Part shown: positions 29,553 to 39,361 of the stretch, piece by piece | Layout: each line of letters begins with the position of its first letter | Position numbering within the stretch: the first letter of the stretch is position 1 | Assembly (NCBI RefSeq): GCF_006547045.1 | Contig: NZ_CP041242.1 | Location: forward strand, 3,544,001 to 3,608,000 | Reading direction: 5' to 3' | DNA from: Lysobacter alkalisoli | GTDB lineage: Bacteria; Pseudomonadota; Gammaproteobacteria; Xanthomonadales; Xanthomonadaceae | Length of the DNA stretch: 64,000 bases | Program-made: the position numbers and the translations under genes | Notes under the pieces: model-generated | Seen by the model: the letters and a program-made list of their open reading frames with translations, nothing else | Told to the model about the DNA's origin: nothing | Database searches by the model: none

Positions 29553-30791
29553 ATGCCCGCCACCCTGAAACAGCGCCCGCCGCTGGCGATCCGCGCCCAT
29601 ACCGCCACCACCGCCCTGGGCCGTGGCCGTGAAGCCCAGGCCGAGGCGCTGGCGACACGCCGCGGCGGGTTGCGCCGCAACGATTTCCCGACCACCGCGC
29701 CCGGCGAGACGCCGCTGGACTGCTGGATTGGCCGTGTCGACGGTATCGAGGACAGCCCGCTGCCGGCGGAACTTGCCGATTGGGAATGCCGCAATAACCG
29801 GCTCGCCTGGCTGGCGCTGCAGCAGGACGGCATCGACGCGGCAGTTGCCGATGCGATCGACCGCTACGGTGCCACTCGCGTCGCACTGGTCGTTGGCACC
29901 TCGACCTCGAGCATCGGCGCCACCGAGGAGGCCTATGCGCGGCTGCAGCCGGACGCCGACGGCAACCTGCATTTCCCACCCGACCTCGCCCGTCCCGGCA
30001 TCCATACCCCGCACTCGCTCGGCGCCTTCGTGCAACAGGCGACCGGTGCGCGCGGGCCGTGCGTGACCGTCGCCACCGCCTGCTCGTCCAGCGCCAAGGT
30101 GTTCGTCCAGGCAGCGCGCCTGATCGACGCCGGCCTGGCCGATGCGGCCCTGGTCGGCGGCGTCGACACCCTCTGCGGCAGCGTGCTGTTCGGCTTCAAC
30201 GCGCTGCAACTGGTCTCGACCTCCCCGTGCCGCCCGTTCGACGCCCACCGCAACGGGCTGTCGCTCGGCGAAGCCGGCGGTTTCGCCCTGCTCGAGCGTA
30301 GTTCAAGCATCGACGACGGCGACGCCACGCTGAAACTGTGCGGCTACGGCGAATCCAGCGACGGCCACCACATGTCCGCCCCGCATCCCGAGGGCCTCGG
30401 CGCGCGACTGGCGATGGAGGACGCGCTGGCCCGCGCCGGCATCGACGCATCGCAGCTCGGCTACCTCAACCTGCACGGCACCGCCACGCCTGCCAACGAC
30501 AGCATCGAGGCAATGGTAGTGGCGGCGCTGTTCCCGTCCGCGTTGCACGCCAGTTCGACCAAGGGCTGGACCGGCCACACTCTCGGCGCGGCCGGCATCG
30601 TCGAATCGGTGTTCGCACTGATCGCGCTCGAGCGCGGGCTGTTGCCGGGCACGCTCAACAGCTCCGCGCCGGACCCGGCCTGCGGGCCACAGATCCGCTT
30701 CGACAACGCCGAGCGCGAGGTGCGCCATGCGATGAACAACTCGTTCGGCTTCGGCGGCAACAACTGCTCGCTGGTGTTCGGAAAGGTATGA
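29553..30791 (+). CDS. Beta-ketoacyl-ACP synthase (KS) of aryl-polyene/xanthomonadin type
   Basis: A 412-residue FabF-like condensing enzyme. The Cys-His-His triad is complete: Cys177 (TACSSS), His308 (NLHGTATP) and His342 (GHTLGAAG). It overlaps by 4 nt with a second, cysteine-less KS-like gene. That pairing defines the KS/chain-length-factor heterodimers (ApeO/ApeC type) that elongate the polyene of aryl-polyene pigments such as xanthomonadin on an acyl carrier protein. The ATG at 29553 lacks a clear ribosome site. Other pathway genes (ACP, ligase, dehydratase, exporter) are not adjacent in this window. Confidence 0.85.
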   Translation: MPATLKQRPPLAIRAHTATTALGRGREAQAEALATRRGGLRRNDFPTTAPGETPLDCWIGRVDGIEDSPLPAELADWECRNNRLAWLALQQDGIDAAVADAIDRYGATRVALVVGTSTSSIGATEEAYARLQPDADGNLHFPPDLARPGIHTPHSLGAFVQQATGARGPCVTVATACSSSAKVFVQAARLIDAGLADAALVGGVDTLCGSVLFGFNALQLVSTSPCRPFDAHRNGLSLGEAGGFALLERSSSIDDGDATLKLCGYGESSDGHHMSAPHPEGLGARLAMEDALARAGIDASQLGYLNLHGTATPANDSIEAMVVAALFPSALHASSTKGWTGHTLGAAGIVESVFALIALERGLLPGTLNSSAPDPACGPQIRFDNAEREVRHAMNNSFGFGGNNCSLVFGKV

Positions 30792-31603
30792 GCATGCTCG
30801 CCGCACAGATCGAAGGCATCGGTTTCTGGGCCCCGGGGCTGCCGTCCTGGCAGGCCGCGCGCGACTTCATTCGCACCGGCTCGCTGGCGGCCGACGCGCC
30901 GCGACGACCCTCACCGCAGCTGCTGCCGCCGAACGAACGTCGGCGCACACCGGACACGGTGGCGATCGCGCTCGACGTCGCGCTCGCCGCCTGCCACGCC
31001 GCCGGCCGCGACCCGGCCACGCTGCCGTCGGTGTTCGCCTCCACCCACGGCGACCACGCCATCACCGACTACATGTGCGAAACCCTGGCCCGCGAGCCTC
31101 GCACCGTGTCGCCGACCCGCTTCCACAACTCGGTGCACAACGCCGCCTCCGGCTACTGGACCATTGGCACCCGCAGCCACCGGCCCGCCACCGCGATCAG
31201 CGCGTTGGACGCAAGCTTTGCCCAGGGCCTGCTGGAAGCGCTGCTGCAGCTGGCCGCAGGCGAAGAGGCGGTGCTGCTCGCCGCCTACGATGGCAATGCC
31301 AATGGCCCGGTCGGCAGACAGTGGCACAGCAAAGGGCTGCTCGCTGGCGCGCTGTTACTGTCGCAAAGCGGTGCCGAAACCGGCCCGGTGCTGCAGGCCG
31401 AACTGGTCGATGGCGTACCGCCACCCGCCGATGGCCCGCTCTCCCGTCACGCCGGCAGCAATGCGATGGCGCCGATGCTGCCGCTGTTCGAGGCCCTCGC
31501 GCACGGCGCGCCAGCCGCGGTCGCGCTTGCAGCAGGCCCCGGCCGGGTGCTGTCGGTCACGCTGCTGCCGGGCGCGGCCGCGATGGAATCGGTCGATGCC
31601 TGA
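30788..31603 (+). CDS. Beta-ketoacyl synthase chain length factor
   Basis: A 271-residue partner of the upstream ketosynthase. It has the N-terminal half of a thiolase fold, but the nucleophile region reads FHNSVHNAASGYW with no cysteine, so it is non-catalytic and should set polyene length and stabilise the KS. The sequence HNS-HNA-SGYW is the signature of the chain-length factor in aryl-polyene clusters (ApeC type). The start ATGA overlaps the KS stop by 4 nt, which implies translational coupling. The next gene starts 8 nt inside its end. Confidence 0.85.
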   Translation: MSMLAAQIEGIGFWAPGLPSWQAARDFIRTGSLAADAPRRPSPQLLPPNERRRTPDTVAIALDVALAACHAAGRDPATLPSVFASTHGDHAITDYMCETLAREPRTVSPTRFHNSVHNAASGYWTIGTRSHRPATAISALDASFAQGLLEALLQLAAGEEAVLLAAYDGNANGPVGRQWHSKGLLAGALLLSQSGAETGPVLQAELVDGVPPPADGPLSRHAGSNAMAPMLPLFEALAHGAPAAVALAAGPGRVLSVTLLPGAAAMESVDA

Positions 31604-32437
31604 TCCCGACCATGCCGCCGCCTTGAACATCGCCGTTGTGATTCCGGCGCTCAACGAGGCGTTGCGCATCCGCGAGGTGGTCGAGAGGGCGCTGTCCGAG
31701 TGCCCGAACGTGATCGTGGTCGACGACGGTTCGGACGACGACACCGTCGAACGCATCGCCGACCTGCCGGTCATCGTGCTGCGCCACGCCCGCCGTCAGG
31801 GCAAGGGGCCAGCCTGCGCGACGGCTTCGCCGAGGCGATGCGGCGCGGCTTCGACGGCGTACTGAGCATGGACGGCGACGGCCAGCATGCCGCGGCCGAC
31901 ATCCCGCGCCTGCTCGACGCGGCACGCCATAATCCAGGCGACATCGTAATCGGTGCGCGTCTGCAGAAACGGGCGTGCCAACCGCTGTACCGTCGCCTCG
32001 CCAACGAGTTCGGCGACTGGGGCATCGGCTGGGGTTGTGGCTTCCGCATCGCCGACAGCCAGAGCGGCCAGCGCTACTACCCGGCCGCCGTGTGCATGCT
32101 GGATGACGTGCCCGGCGAGGACTTCGTGTTCGAGGCACAGATCCTGATCTCGGCCGCACGCCGGCTCGGCGTGGGCGTGGTGTCGGTGCCGGTGGAGTCG
32201 CGTTACGGTCTGGACGCTGCCGAAACCGACGCCCCGCGCTTTCGAAAAAGCCATTTCCGCCCGCTTCGCGATCTCTACCGGATCACCTCGCACGTGGTCG
32301 CGAAGGTGTGGAACCAGGGCAACGTGGTCGCAGAGTACCGTCGCACGCGTGCGAACCCGCCGCGCATCCACGATCCGGACGATAACCGCGATGCCCCCGC
32401 TCAAGGGCACATCCAGCGGGTGCCGAAGGAAACCTAG
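31596..32437 (+). pseudogene. GT2 glycosyltransferase, frameshifted
   Basis: A family 2 glycosyltransferase split by a one-base loss. The first frame gives IAVVIPALNEALRIREVVE and VVDDGSDDDT and then leaves the family at QGKG. The next frame resumes exactly with ASLRDGFAEAMRRGF and continues through VLSMDGDGQH and DIVIGARLQKR to the stop at 32437. Restoring one G in the G4 run at 31805-31808 gives a normal protein of about 280 residues. It is the third gene of the aryl-polyene-type set and overlaps the previous gene by 8 nt. Either a recent mutation or a consensus error; two other genes here show the same defect. Confidence 0.8.
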
Positions 32438-32512
32438 CGCCCTAGGTCAGGCTTGCCTTCCAGTTGCGGGCGGCGCTCGAGCTTCACGCTCGCGAAAGGC
32501 GGCGCCCCGGAA

Positions 32513-33850
32513 TCAGTTCCGCAGCAGTTTCAGCTTCCGGTTCGCCAGCAGCGCGAGCACCGTGCAGACCGCGCCGGACAGCAGGTAGGCGCCGACGAAG
32601 GCGAGACCGAACTTCGCGCATAGCCACAGCGCGACCAGCGGCGCGAACGCGGCGCCGATCAGCCAGGCCATGTCGGCAGTCAGCGCAGCACCGGTATAGC
32701 GATAGCGGGCACCGAAATTGACCGTTACCGCTCCCGCGGCCTGGCCGTAGCACAGCCCGAGCAGGATGAAGCCGAGCAGCACGAACGCGTATTTTCCGAC
32801 CGTACCGCCGGTGAGCAGGGTCGGTGCGAAGCCGCTGAACACCGCGATCGCGGCGGCGAAGCCGCTCAGGGTCCGGATGCGGCCATAGCGGTCGGCGATC
32901 CAGCCGGACGCGACCACGCCACCGGCAGCGAGGAAGGCGCCGGCCACCTGCAGCAGCAGGAACTGCCCGACCGGCTCGTCGGTGAACAGCAGGATCCAGG
33001 AGATCGGGAAGATCGTGACGACATGGAACAGCGCGTAGCTGGCCAGCGCGGCGAACCCGCCGATCGCCACGTTCGGCCCCTTGGCACGCAGCAGCTCGCC
33101 CACCGGGACCGGCTCGAGGTCGTTGCGATCCAGTTCGTGCACGTACTCGTGCGTGACCACCAGCCGCAGGCGCGCGAACAGCGCCACCACGTTGAGCGCG
33201 AACGCAGCGAAGAACGGATACCGCCAGCCCCAGCCGAAGAAGTCGTCCGTGTTCAGGTTGCCGAGCAGGTAGGCGAACAGGGCGGCGGCGATGATGAAAC
33301 CGGCGGGCGCACCGAGCTGGCCCAGCATCGCGTAGTGGCCACGGCGCTCCTCGGGCGCGTTCAGCGCGAGCAGTGACGGCAGCCCGTCCCAGGATCCGCC
33401 GAGGGCGACCCCTTGCAACACCCGGAACAGCGCCAGCAGACCGATCGACAGCGCACCGATTCTCTCGTAGCCGGGCAGGAAGGCGATGCCGGCGGTGGCG
33501 GTGCCGAGCAGGAACAGCGCCGCAGTCAGCTTGGTGCTGCGGTCCCAGCGCCGCTGGATCCACATGAACAGTACGGTGCCCAGTGGGCGCGCGATGAAGG
33601 CCAGGGCGAAGATCGCGAACGACCACAAGGTCGCTTGCAGCGGCTCCAGGAACGGGAAGAACACCCGCGGGAACACCAGCGCCGAAGCGATGCCATAGAC
33701 GAAGAAGTCGAAATACTCCGACGCACGACCGATGACCACGCCAACGGCGATGTCGCCGGGAGCGACGGCATGTTTGTTCTCGCCATGCACCGAGACGGTC
33801 GCATGCCGGTCATTCGGGTCGGAGGCGGGGACGGAACTCGATGTCTGCAT
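32513..33850 (-). CDS. MFS transporter, metabolite:H+ symporter type
   Basis: A 445-residue inner-membrane carrier with about twelve hydrophobic helices. The first part, IGRASEYFDFFVYGIASALVF, and the loop region RPLGTVLF...QRRWDRSTKL match the metabolite:H+ symporter (ProP/ShiA-like) group. The substrate is unknown. The ATG at 33850 was chosen; a GTG at 33883 would add eleven polar residues. It is convergent with the aryl-polyene genes and divergent from cyoA. Confidence 0.85.
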   Translation of the reverse strand: MQTSSSVPASDPNDRHATVSVHGENKHAVAPGDIAVGVVIGRASEYFDFFVYGIASALVFPRVFFPFLEPLQATLWSFAIFALAFIARPLGTVLFMWIQRRWDRSTKLTAALFLLGTATAGIAFLPGYERIGALSIGLLALFRVLQGVALGGSWDGLPSLLALNAPEERRGHYAMLGQLGAPAGFIIAAALFAYLLGNLNTDDFFGWGWRYPFFAAFALNVVALFARLRLVVTHEYVHELDRNDLEPVPVGELLRAKGPNVAIGGFAALASYALFHVVTIFPISWILLFTDEPVGQFLLLQVAGAFLAAGGVVASGWIADRYGRIRTLSGFAAAIAVFSGFAPTLLTGGTVGKYAFVLLGFILLGLCYGQAAGAVTVNFGARYRYTGAALTADMAWLIGAAFAPLVALWLCAKFGLAFVGAYLLSGAVCTVLALLANRKLKLLRN

Positions 33851-34076
33851 GGTCGGACGGGGCGATGTTTGCGGCAGGGCCACGTCGGCCGGAGTGTTCC
33901 GCCACCCCCGCGAAGGCGGGATGATGGCCCCGCACGGGCGCCGACGGTTCCTAGGTTCCCATCACTGCCGCTCGGACACCATAGGACAAAACGTCCAATC
34001 GTGCGCCGCAGCATCGGCGGTTAGAGTTTCCCGTTGCCGTTCCTCGGCCCCTCCCCGACCGTCGAATCGATTGCCG

Positions 34077-35129
34077 ATGCCCACGCTCCGATCCCTTGGC
34101 CGCCCGCTGCTCGCCGCACTGGCCGCACTGTCGCTGCCCGGGTGCAACACCATCCTCCTCAACGCACCCGGCGACGTGGCCCGGCAGCAGGGCGATCTGA
34201 TCGTCGTCTCCACCGTGCTGATGCTGCTGATCATCGTCCCGGTGATCGCGCTGACGTTGTTCTTCGCCTGGCGTTACCGCGCCTCCAACACCAAGGCGAC
34301 CTACAAGCCCGACTGGGACCACTCCGTCCAGCTCGAACTGCTGATCTGGGCGGCACCGCTGGTGATCATCATCGCGCTGGGCGCGATCACCTGGATCAGC
34401 ACCCACACCCTCGACCCATACCGCCCGCTGGAGCGCATCGCCGAAGGCCAGCCGGTGCCGGAGGGCGTGGAGCCGCTGGAAATCCAGGTGGTGGCGCTGG
34501 ACTGGAAGTGGCTGTTCCTCTACCCCGAACAGAACATCGCCACCGTCAACGAGATCGCCGCGCCGGTCGACCGTCCGGTCCGCTTCCTGATCACCGGCAC
34601 CACGGTGATGAACTCGTTCTACATCCCCGCCATGGCCGGGATGATCTACGCCATGCCCGGGATGGAAACCAAGCTGCACGCGGTGATGAACGAGCCAGGC
34701 GAATACGTCGGCTTCTCCGCCAACTACAGCGGCGAGGGCTTCAACGGCATGCGCTTCCGCTTCCGCGGAATGAGCGAGGATGACTTCGAGCAGTGGGTCG
34801 CGCAGGCCCGCGCGAGCGGGCAGGCCCTGGATCGCGACGGCTTCCTGGAACTGGAGAAACCCAGCGAGCGCGAACCGGTGCGCCATTACGCCGGCGTCGC
34901 CCCGGGCCTGTACCACGCCATTCTCAACCGCTGCGTCGACGCCAACCATATCTGCATGGACGAGATGATGGCGATCGACGCCGGCGGCGGCCTCGGCCGG
35001 GACGCGATCGATGCGCTGATCCCGCGCCTGCGCGGCGACCTGCGCGGCGGCCCGGTGGTCGCGGCGGCAGTATGCCGCGCCGATGACCTGATCCCGCCGC
35101 TCGCACCGCTGGCGCGGACCGCGCCGTGA
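34077..35129 (+). CDS. cyoA: Cytochrome o ubiquinol oxidase subunit II
   Basis: A 350-residue lipoprotein subunit of the heme-copper quinol oxidase. There is a signal with lipobox (LPGC), two membrane helices (IVVSTVLMLLIIVPVIALTL and LLIWAAPLVIIIALGAITWI) and a periplasmic cupredoxin domain (VVALDWKWLFLYPEQNIATV). That domain has lost the CuA ligands, as expected for quinol oxidases. The C-terminal extension with two cysteine-containing segments (ILNRCVDANHICMDEM) is typical of the Xanthomonad form. It begins the cyoABCD-SURF1-regBA block. Confidence 0.95.
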   Translation: MPTLRSLGRPLLAALAALSLPGCNTILLNAPGDVARQQGDLIVVSTVLMLLIIVPVIALTLFFAWRYRASNTKATYKPDWDHSVQLELLIWAAPLVIIIALGAITWISTHTLDPYRPLERIAEGQPVPEGVEPLEIQVVALDWKWLFLYPEQNIATVNEIAAPVDRPVRFLITGTTVMNSFYIPAMAGMIYAMPGMETKLHAVMNEPGEYVGFSANYSGEGFNGMRFRFRGMSEDDFEQWVAQARASGQALDRDGFLELEKPSEREPVRHYAGVAPGLYHAILNRCVDANHICMDEMMAIDAGGGLGRDAIDALIPRLRGDLRGGPVVAAAVCRADDLIPPLAPLARTAP

Positions 35130-35172
35130 TCCTTCTCCCACGTCCTGAAGCGGGAACTCGCTTCAGTTGGAC

Positions 35173-35237
35173 TGTCATCCCGGGCGCAGCGACGGATCTG
35201 CGTTGAAAACGGATCCCTCACTGCGTCCGGAATGACA
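35173..35237. repeat. Extragenic palindrome between cyoA and cyoB
   Basis: An imperfect inverted repeat with outer arms TGTCAT-CCGG and complement and an inner GGATC pair, in the 161-nt cyoA-cyoB gap. It may tune the ratio of subunit II to subunit I by affecting mRNA stability. Confidence 0.6.
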
Positions 35238-35290
35238 GGACTTTACGAACCCCACACCGCGCGCTGCCCGCGCGCACCGTGAGAACACAG

Positions 35291-37297
35291 ATGTCCAACC
35301 CCGCAAGTCCGACCCACCCGTTCTTCGGCCGCCTCTCCCTGGAGGCGATCCCGTACCACGACCCGATCCTCCTCGGCACCTTCGCCGGTGTCGCCGTGGT
35401 CGGCATCGCGGTGCTGGCGCTGCTCACCCGCTACCGGCTGTGGGGCTACCTGTGGCACGAGTGGTTCACCAGCATCGATCACAAGAAGATCGGCATCATG
35501 TACTGCGTGCTGGGGCTGGTGATGTTCCTGCGCGGCTTCGCCGACGCGATCATGATGCGGCTGCAGCAGGCGATGGCCTTCGGCGATTCGGTCGGTTATC
35601 TGCCACCGCACCACTACGACCAGATCTTCACCGCCCACGGCGTGATCATGATTTTCTTCGTGGCGATGCCGTTCGTCACCGGCTTCATGAACTACGTGGT
35701 GCCGCTGCAGATTGGCGCGCGCGATGTCGCCTTCCCGTTCCTCAACAACTTCAGTTTCTGGATGACCGCCGGCGGCGCGGCGCTGGTGATGCTGTCGCTG
35801 TTCGTCGGCGAGTTCGCGATGACCGGCTGGCTGGCCTATCCGCCGCTGTCGGGCATCGACTTCAGTCCCGGGGTCGGGGTCGATTACTACATATGGGGGC
35901 TACAGGTGGCCGGCGTGGGCACCACGCTGTCGGGCATCAACCTGATCGCCACCATCGTCAAGATGCGCGCACCGGGCATGACCCTGATGCGGATGCCGGT
36001 GTTCACCTGGACCGCGCTGTGCTCGAACGTGCTGATCGTCGCTTCGTTCCCGGTGCTGACCGCGACCCTGGCGCTGCTGACCCTGGACCGCTACATCGGC
36101 ACCAACTTCTTCACCAGCGATCTTGGCGGCAACGCCATGATGTACGTGAACCTGATCTGGATCTGGGGCCATCCGGAGGTCTACATCCTGATCCTGCCCG
36201 CGTTCGGCATCTTCTCCGAGGTCGTGTCCACGTTCTGCGGCAAGCGCCTGTTCGGTTACGCGTCGATGGTCTACGCGACGGTGGTGATCACGATCCTGTC
36301 GTACCTGGTGTGGCTGCACCACTTTTTCACCATGGGTTCGGGCGCGAGCGTGAACTCGTTCTTCGGCATTGCGACGATGATCATCTCGATCCCGACCGGG
36401 GCCAAGGTGTTCAACTGGCTGTTCACCATGTACCGCGGCCGGATCCGCTTCGAGCTGCCGATGCTGTGGACGGTCGGCTTCATGGTGACCTTCGTGATCG
36501 GCGGCATGACCGGCGTGATGCTGGCGATTCCGGCGGCCGACTTCGTGCTGCACAACAGCCTGTTCCTGATCGCCCACTTCCACAACGTGATCATCGGCGG
36601 CGTGCTGTTCGGCATGTTCGCCGGGATCAACTTCTGGTGGCCGAAGGCCTTCGGCTTCAGACTCGATCCGTTCTGGGGCAAGCTGTCGTTCTGGTTCTGG
36701 CTGGTCGGCTTCGTGCTCGCGTTCGCGCCGCTGTACGTACTCGGCCTGATGGGCGTGACCCGACGGGTGAGCCATTTCGACGATCCGTCGCTGCAGGTCT
36801 GGTTCCTGATCGCCGCGGCCGGCGCGTTCCTGATCGCGATCGGCATCGTCTGCATGCTGGTGCAGTTCGCGGTCAGCATCCTGCGCCGCAAGCAACTGCG
36901 CGACGAAAGCGGCGATCCGTGGGAAGGCCGCACCCTGGAGTGGTCGACCTCGTCGCCGCCGCCGGCCTACAACTTCGCCTTCACTCCGGTGGTGCACGAC
37001 AACGACGCCTGGCACGACATGAAGCAGCGCGGCTTCCAGCGGCCGACCACCGGCTTCATCCCGGTGCACATGCCGAGGAACACCGCCGCCGGCGTGGTCC
37101 TGGCCGGCCTGAGCACCCTGCTCGGCTTCGCCCTGATCTGGCACATCTGGTGGCTGGTGATCGCCAGCTTCGCCGCGACGCTTATCGTCGCGATCGTCCA
37201 CACCTTCAACTACAAGCGCGACTATCACATCCCGGCCGAGGAAATCACCGCAGCCGAGGATGCGCGCACCGCGCAACTGGCGAACCTCCATGTCTGA
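35291..37297 (+). CDS. cyoB: Cytochrome o ubiquinol oxidase subunit I
   Basis: The 668-residue catalytic subunit that reduces O2 to water with electrons from ubiquinol and pumps protons. Heme-copper landmarks are present: WGHPEVYI (CuB His and cross-linked Tyr), LHHFFTMG (CuB His pair) and HFHNVIIGG (heme ligands). The quinol-site residues known from E. coli are conserved (RGFAD, then [11 protein letters not shown]). The ATG at 35291 gives [13 protein letters not shown]; a GTG at 35279 is in frame but less likely. Its end overlaps cyoC by 8 nt. Confidence 0.97.
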   Translation: MSNPASPTHPFFGRLSLEAIPYHDPILLGTFAGVAVVGIAVLALLTRYRLWGYLWHEWFTSIDHKKIGIMYCVLGLVMFLRGFADAIMMRLQQAMAFGDSVGYLPPHHYDQIFTAHGVIMIFFVAMPFVTGFMNYVVPLQIGARDVAFPFLNNFSFWMTAGGAALVMLSLFVGEFAMTGWLAYPPLSGIDFSPGVGVDYYIWGLQVAGVGTTLSGINLIATIVKMRAPGMTLMRMPVFTWTALCSNVLIVASFPVLTATLALLTLDRYIGTNFFTSDLGGNAMMYVNLIWIWGHPEVYILILPAFGIFSEVVSTFCGKRLFGYASMVYATVVITILSYLVWLHHFFTMGSGASVNSFFGIATMIISIPTGAKVFNWLFTMYRGRIRFELPMLWTVGFMVTFVIGGMTGVMLAIPAADFVLHNSLFLIAHFHNVIIGGVLFGMFAGINFWWPKAFGFRLDPFWGKLSFWFWLVGFVLAFAPLYVLGLMGVTRRVSHFDDPSLQVWFLIAAAGAFLIAIGIVCMLVQFAVSILRRKQLRDESGDPWEGRTLEWSTSSPPPAYNFAFTPVVHDNDAWHDMKQRGFQRPTTGFIPVHMPRNTAAGVVLAGLSTLLGFALIWHIWWLVIASFAATLIVAIVHTFNYKRDYHIPAEEITAAEDARTAQLANLHV

Positions 37298-37925
37298 TAC
37301 GCATGCCATTGCAATGACCGACGCGCAGGGGCGCCCGGTCTTTCTCGATACAGCAGGCCGGCACCACCCGGAGAACGGTACCCTGCTCGGCTTCTGGCTG
37401 TACCTGATGAGCGACTGCCTGATCTTCGCAGTGCTGTTCGCCATCTACGGCGTGCTCGGGCGCAGCTACGCGGCCGGGCCGTCGGGCGCCGACCTGTTCG
37501 ATCTCAACCTGGTCGCGATCAACACCGGCCTGTTGTTGCTGTCGTCGATCACCTACGGCTTCTCGATGGTGGCGATGCAGGCGAAAAAGAAAAAGGCCGT
37601 GCTGGCCTGGCTGGCGGTGACCGGCCTGCTCGGGTTGGGCTTCCTCGGCGTCGAGCTGTACGAGTTCGCCCACCTGATCCACGAGGGTGCCGGCCCGCAG
37701 CGCAGTGCGTTCCTGTCCTCGTTCTTCGCCCTGGTCGGCACCCACGGCCTGCACGTCACCTTTGGCGTTGTATGGCTGGTGGTGCTGATGCTGCAGGTCG
37801 GCAAGCTGGGGCTGACCACGGCCAATCGGCGCCGCCTGCTGTGCCTGTCGATGTTCTGGCATTTCCTCGACGTCGTCTGGATCGGCGTCTTCACCTTCGT
37901 CTACCTGATGGGAGTGCTGCCATGA
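37290..37925 (+). CDS. cyoC: Cytochrome o ubiquinol oxidase subunit III
   Basis: A 211-residue membrane subunit with five hydrophobic helices. [10 protein letters not shown]-type sequence ([19 protein letters not shown]), ELYEFAHLI and [10 protein letters not shown] are family signatures. It lies between cyoB (8-nt overlap) and cyoD (4-nt overlap), so translation is coupled. Confidence 0.95.
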   Translation: MSDTHAIAMTDAQGRPVFLDTAGRHHPENGTLLGFWLYLMSDCLIFAVLFAIYGVLGRSYAAGPSGADLFDLNLVAINTGLLLLSSITYGFSMVAMQAKKKKAVLAWLAVTGLLGLGFLGVELYEFAHLIHEGAGPQRSAFLSSFFALVGTHGLHVTFGVVWLVVLMLQVGKLGLTTANRRRLLCLSMFWHFLDVVWIGVFTFVYLMGVLP

Positions 37926-38308
37926 GCGACGCGCACCATGACGCCCACGTCGCCGACCACCACGACGAGGACGGCGGCCTGCATTTCAGCGTCAAGGGCT
38001 ACATGACCGGTTTCCTGCTGTCGGTGGTGCTGACCGCGATCCCGTTCTGGCTGGTGATGGGCCAGGTGGTTTCCTCGTCCAACCTGACCGGCTTCGTGGT
38101 GCTCGCTTTCGCGGCGGTGCAGATGGTCGTGCACATGATCTATTTCCTGCACCTGGACGCGAAGTCGCAGGGCGGATGGAACATGCTGGCGCTGATCTTC
38201 ACCGCGGTCCTGGTGGTGATCATGCTGGCCGGCTCGCTGTGGGTCATGCACCATCTCAACACCAACATGATGCCGATGGCGCCGCATGAGATGCGGGTGC
38301 AGCCTTGA
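37922..38308 (+). CDS. cyoD: Cytochrome o ubiquinol oxidase subunit IV
   Basis: A small 128-residue subunit with three membrane helices and a His/Asp-rich N-terminus ([13 protein letters not shown]). The core [19 protein letters not shown] and [14 protein letters not shown] match CyoD, an assembly factor for the CuB centre. Its start ATGA overlaps the cyoC stop. Confidence 0.95.
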   Translation: MSDAHHDAHVADHHDEDGGLHFSVKGYMTGFLLSVVLTAIPFWLVMGQVVSSSNLTGFVVLAFAAVQMVVHMIYFLHLDAKSQGGWNMLALIFTAVLVVIMLAGSLWVMHHLNTNMMPMAPHEMRVQP

Positions 38309-38389
38309 CCTGCTTCCCGCCGTCCCCATGGGGCGGGAACCCTTGGATGTTAGCTTGGTTCTTCTCAATATTGCGGAAAGTCTGAGGGC

Positions 38390-38497
38390 GAAGCGGGTGG
38401 CCATGCCGTTGCGGGACACGCCGTTAATACGTCCATGTAGGCTCTTCCGAAACATCCATGTTTCGGAAGGTCCCGCAACGGCATGGCCACCCGCTTC
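38390..38497. repeat. Complex palindromic extragenic element (copy B)
   Basis: 27-nt perfect arms (38390-38416 and 38471-38497) enclose a conserved 28-nt core related to the one at 24172, plus an inner hairpin TTCCGAAACAT-CC-ATGTTTCGGAA. The arm bases differ from copy A at many positions yet remain fully complementary. It lies in the cyoD-SURF1 spacer. Confidence 0.75.
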
Positions 38498-38540
38498 TGG
38501 ATAGGTGGTCGGCGCTTGCGGGAAACCCATCCCCACCCAA

Positions 38541-38595
38541 CCCTCCCCTTGACGGGGAGGGCTTGAGAGCCCCTCTCCCGTTTACGGGAGAGGGG
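38541..38595. repeat. Two adjacent GC hairpins (CCCTCCCC and CCCCTCTCCCG types)
   Basis: CCCTCCCC-TTGAC-GGGGAGGG is followed by CCCCTCTCCCG-TTTA-CGGGAGAGGGG, both perfect. They resemble widespread extragenic repeats of GC-rich proteobacteria. With copy B they fill the 327-nt gap between cyoD and SURF1. Confidence 0.65.
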
Positions 38596-38635
38596 TTGGG
38601 GTGAGGGCCCGGCGAAGCCGGCGGTGACACAACTC

Positions 38636-39361
38636 ATGTCGATTCCAACCCACCACAACATCAGCCCTCTTTCTGTTGCCTTCGCCGTGGCGCTCGCGAT
38701 CGCCTTCGCCGGCTTCACCGCGCTCGGCGTCTGGCAGGTCAAGCGGCTGGCCTGGAAGCTGGACCTGATCGAGCGGGTCGAGTCCCGCGTGCACGCGCCG
38801 CCGGTGGCGGCGCCCGGACCGGCCGAGTGGGCGCATGTCGATGCCGCCAGCCACGAGTACCTGCACGTCGTGCTCGAAGGTCGTTTCCTGCCGGGACTCG
38901 ACGCGAAGGTGCAGGCGGTGACGGAACTCGGCGCGGGCTTCTGGCTGCTGGCGCCGTTTGAAACTGCCGACGGCGGCATCGTGCTGATCAACCGCGGCTT
39001 CGTGCCGCCTGACCGGGTGGGGGAGACCGCGCCGCCTGCCGACACCCGTATGACCGGACTGCTGCGGATCAGCGAGCCGGGCGGTGCGTTCCTGCGCGAC
39101 AACGATCCCGCCAACGACCGCTGGTACTCGCGTGACGTGCAGGCCATCGCCACCGCGCGCGGGCTGCGGGAGGTCGCGCCGTACTTCGTCGATGCCGGAC
39201 GCAATCCTGATGCCGATGTCGGCGCTCCGGTCGGTGGCTTGACCGTGGTGCGCTTTCGCAACCACCATCTGGTCTATGCGCTGACCTGGTTCGCGCTGGC
39301 GCTGATGTCGGCCGCGGCCTTCGTGTACCTGCTGCGCGATGCCCGGCGCGGCCGGAGATGA
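38636..39361 (+). CDS. SURF1 family oxidase assembly protein
   Basis: A 241-residue inner-membrane protein with one helix near each end (AVALAIAFAGFTALGVWQV and YALTWFALALMSAAAFVYLL) and a periplasmic domain between. The family marks GVWQVKRLAWKLDLI and GFWLLAPFETADGGIVLINRGFVP are clear. SURF1 helps insert heme into heme-copper oxidases. The ATG at 38636 was preferred to the GTG at 38624. It overlaps the sensor kinase gene by 4 nt, tying oxidase assembly to redox signalling. Confidence 0.92.
   Translation: MSIPTHHNISPLSVAFAVALAIAFAGFTALGVWQVKRLAWKLDLIERVESRVHAPPVAAPGPAEWAHVDAASHEYLHVVLEGRFLPGLDAKVQAVTELGAGFWLLAPFETADGGIVLINRGFVPPDRVGETAPPADTRMTGLLRISEPGGAFLRDNDPANDRWYSRDVQAIATARGLREVAPYFVDAGRNPDADVGAPVGGLTVVRFRNHHLVYALTWFALALMSAAAFVYLLRDARRGRR

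Noticed and set aside
33984-33996. GGAC-AAAAC-GTCC inverted repeat upstream of cyoA as a RegA box
   Set aside because: Matches only part of the RegA/RegR consensus I recall, and short inverted repeats of this kind are expected by chance.
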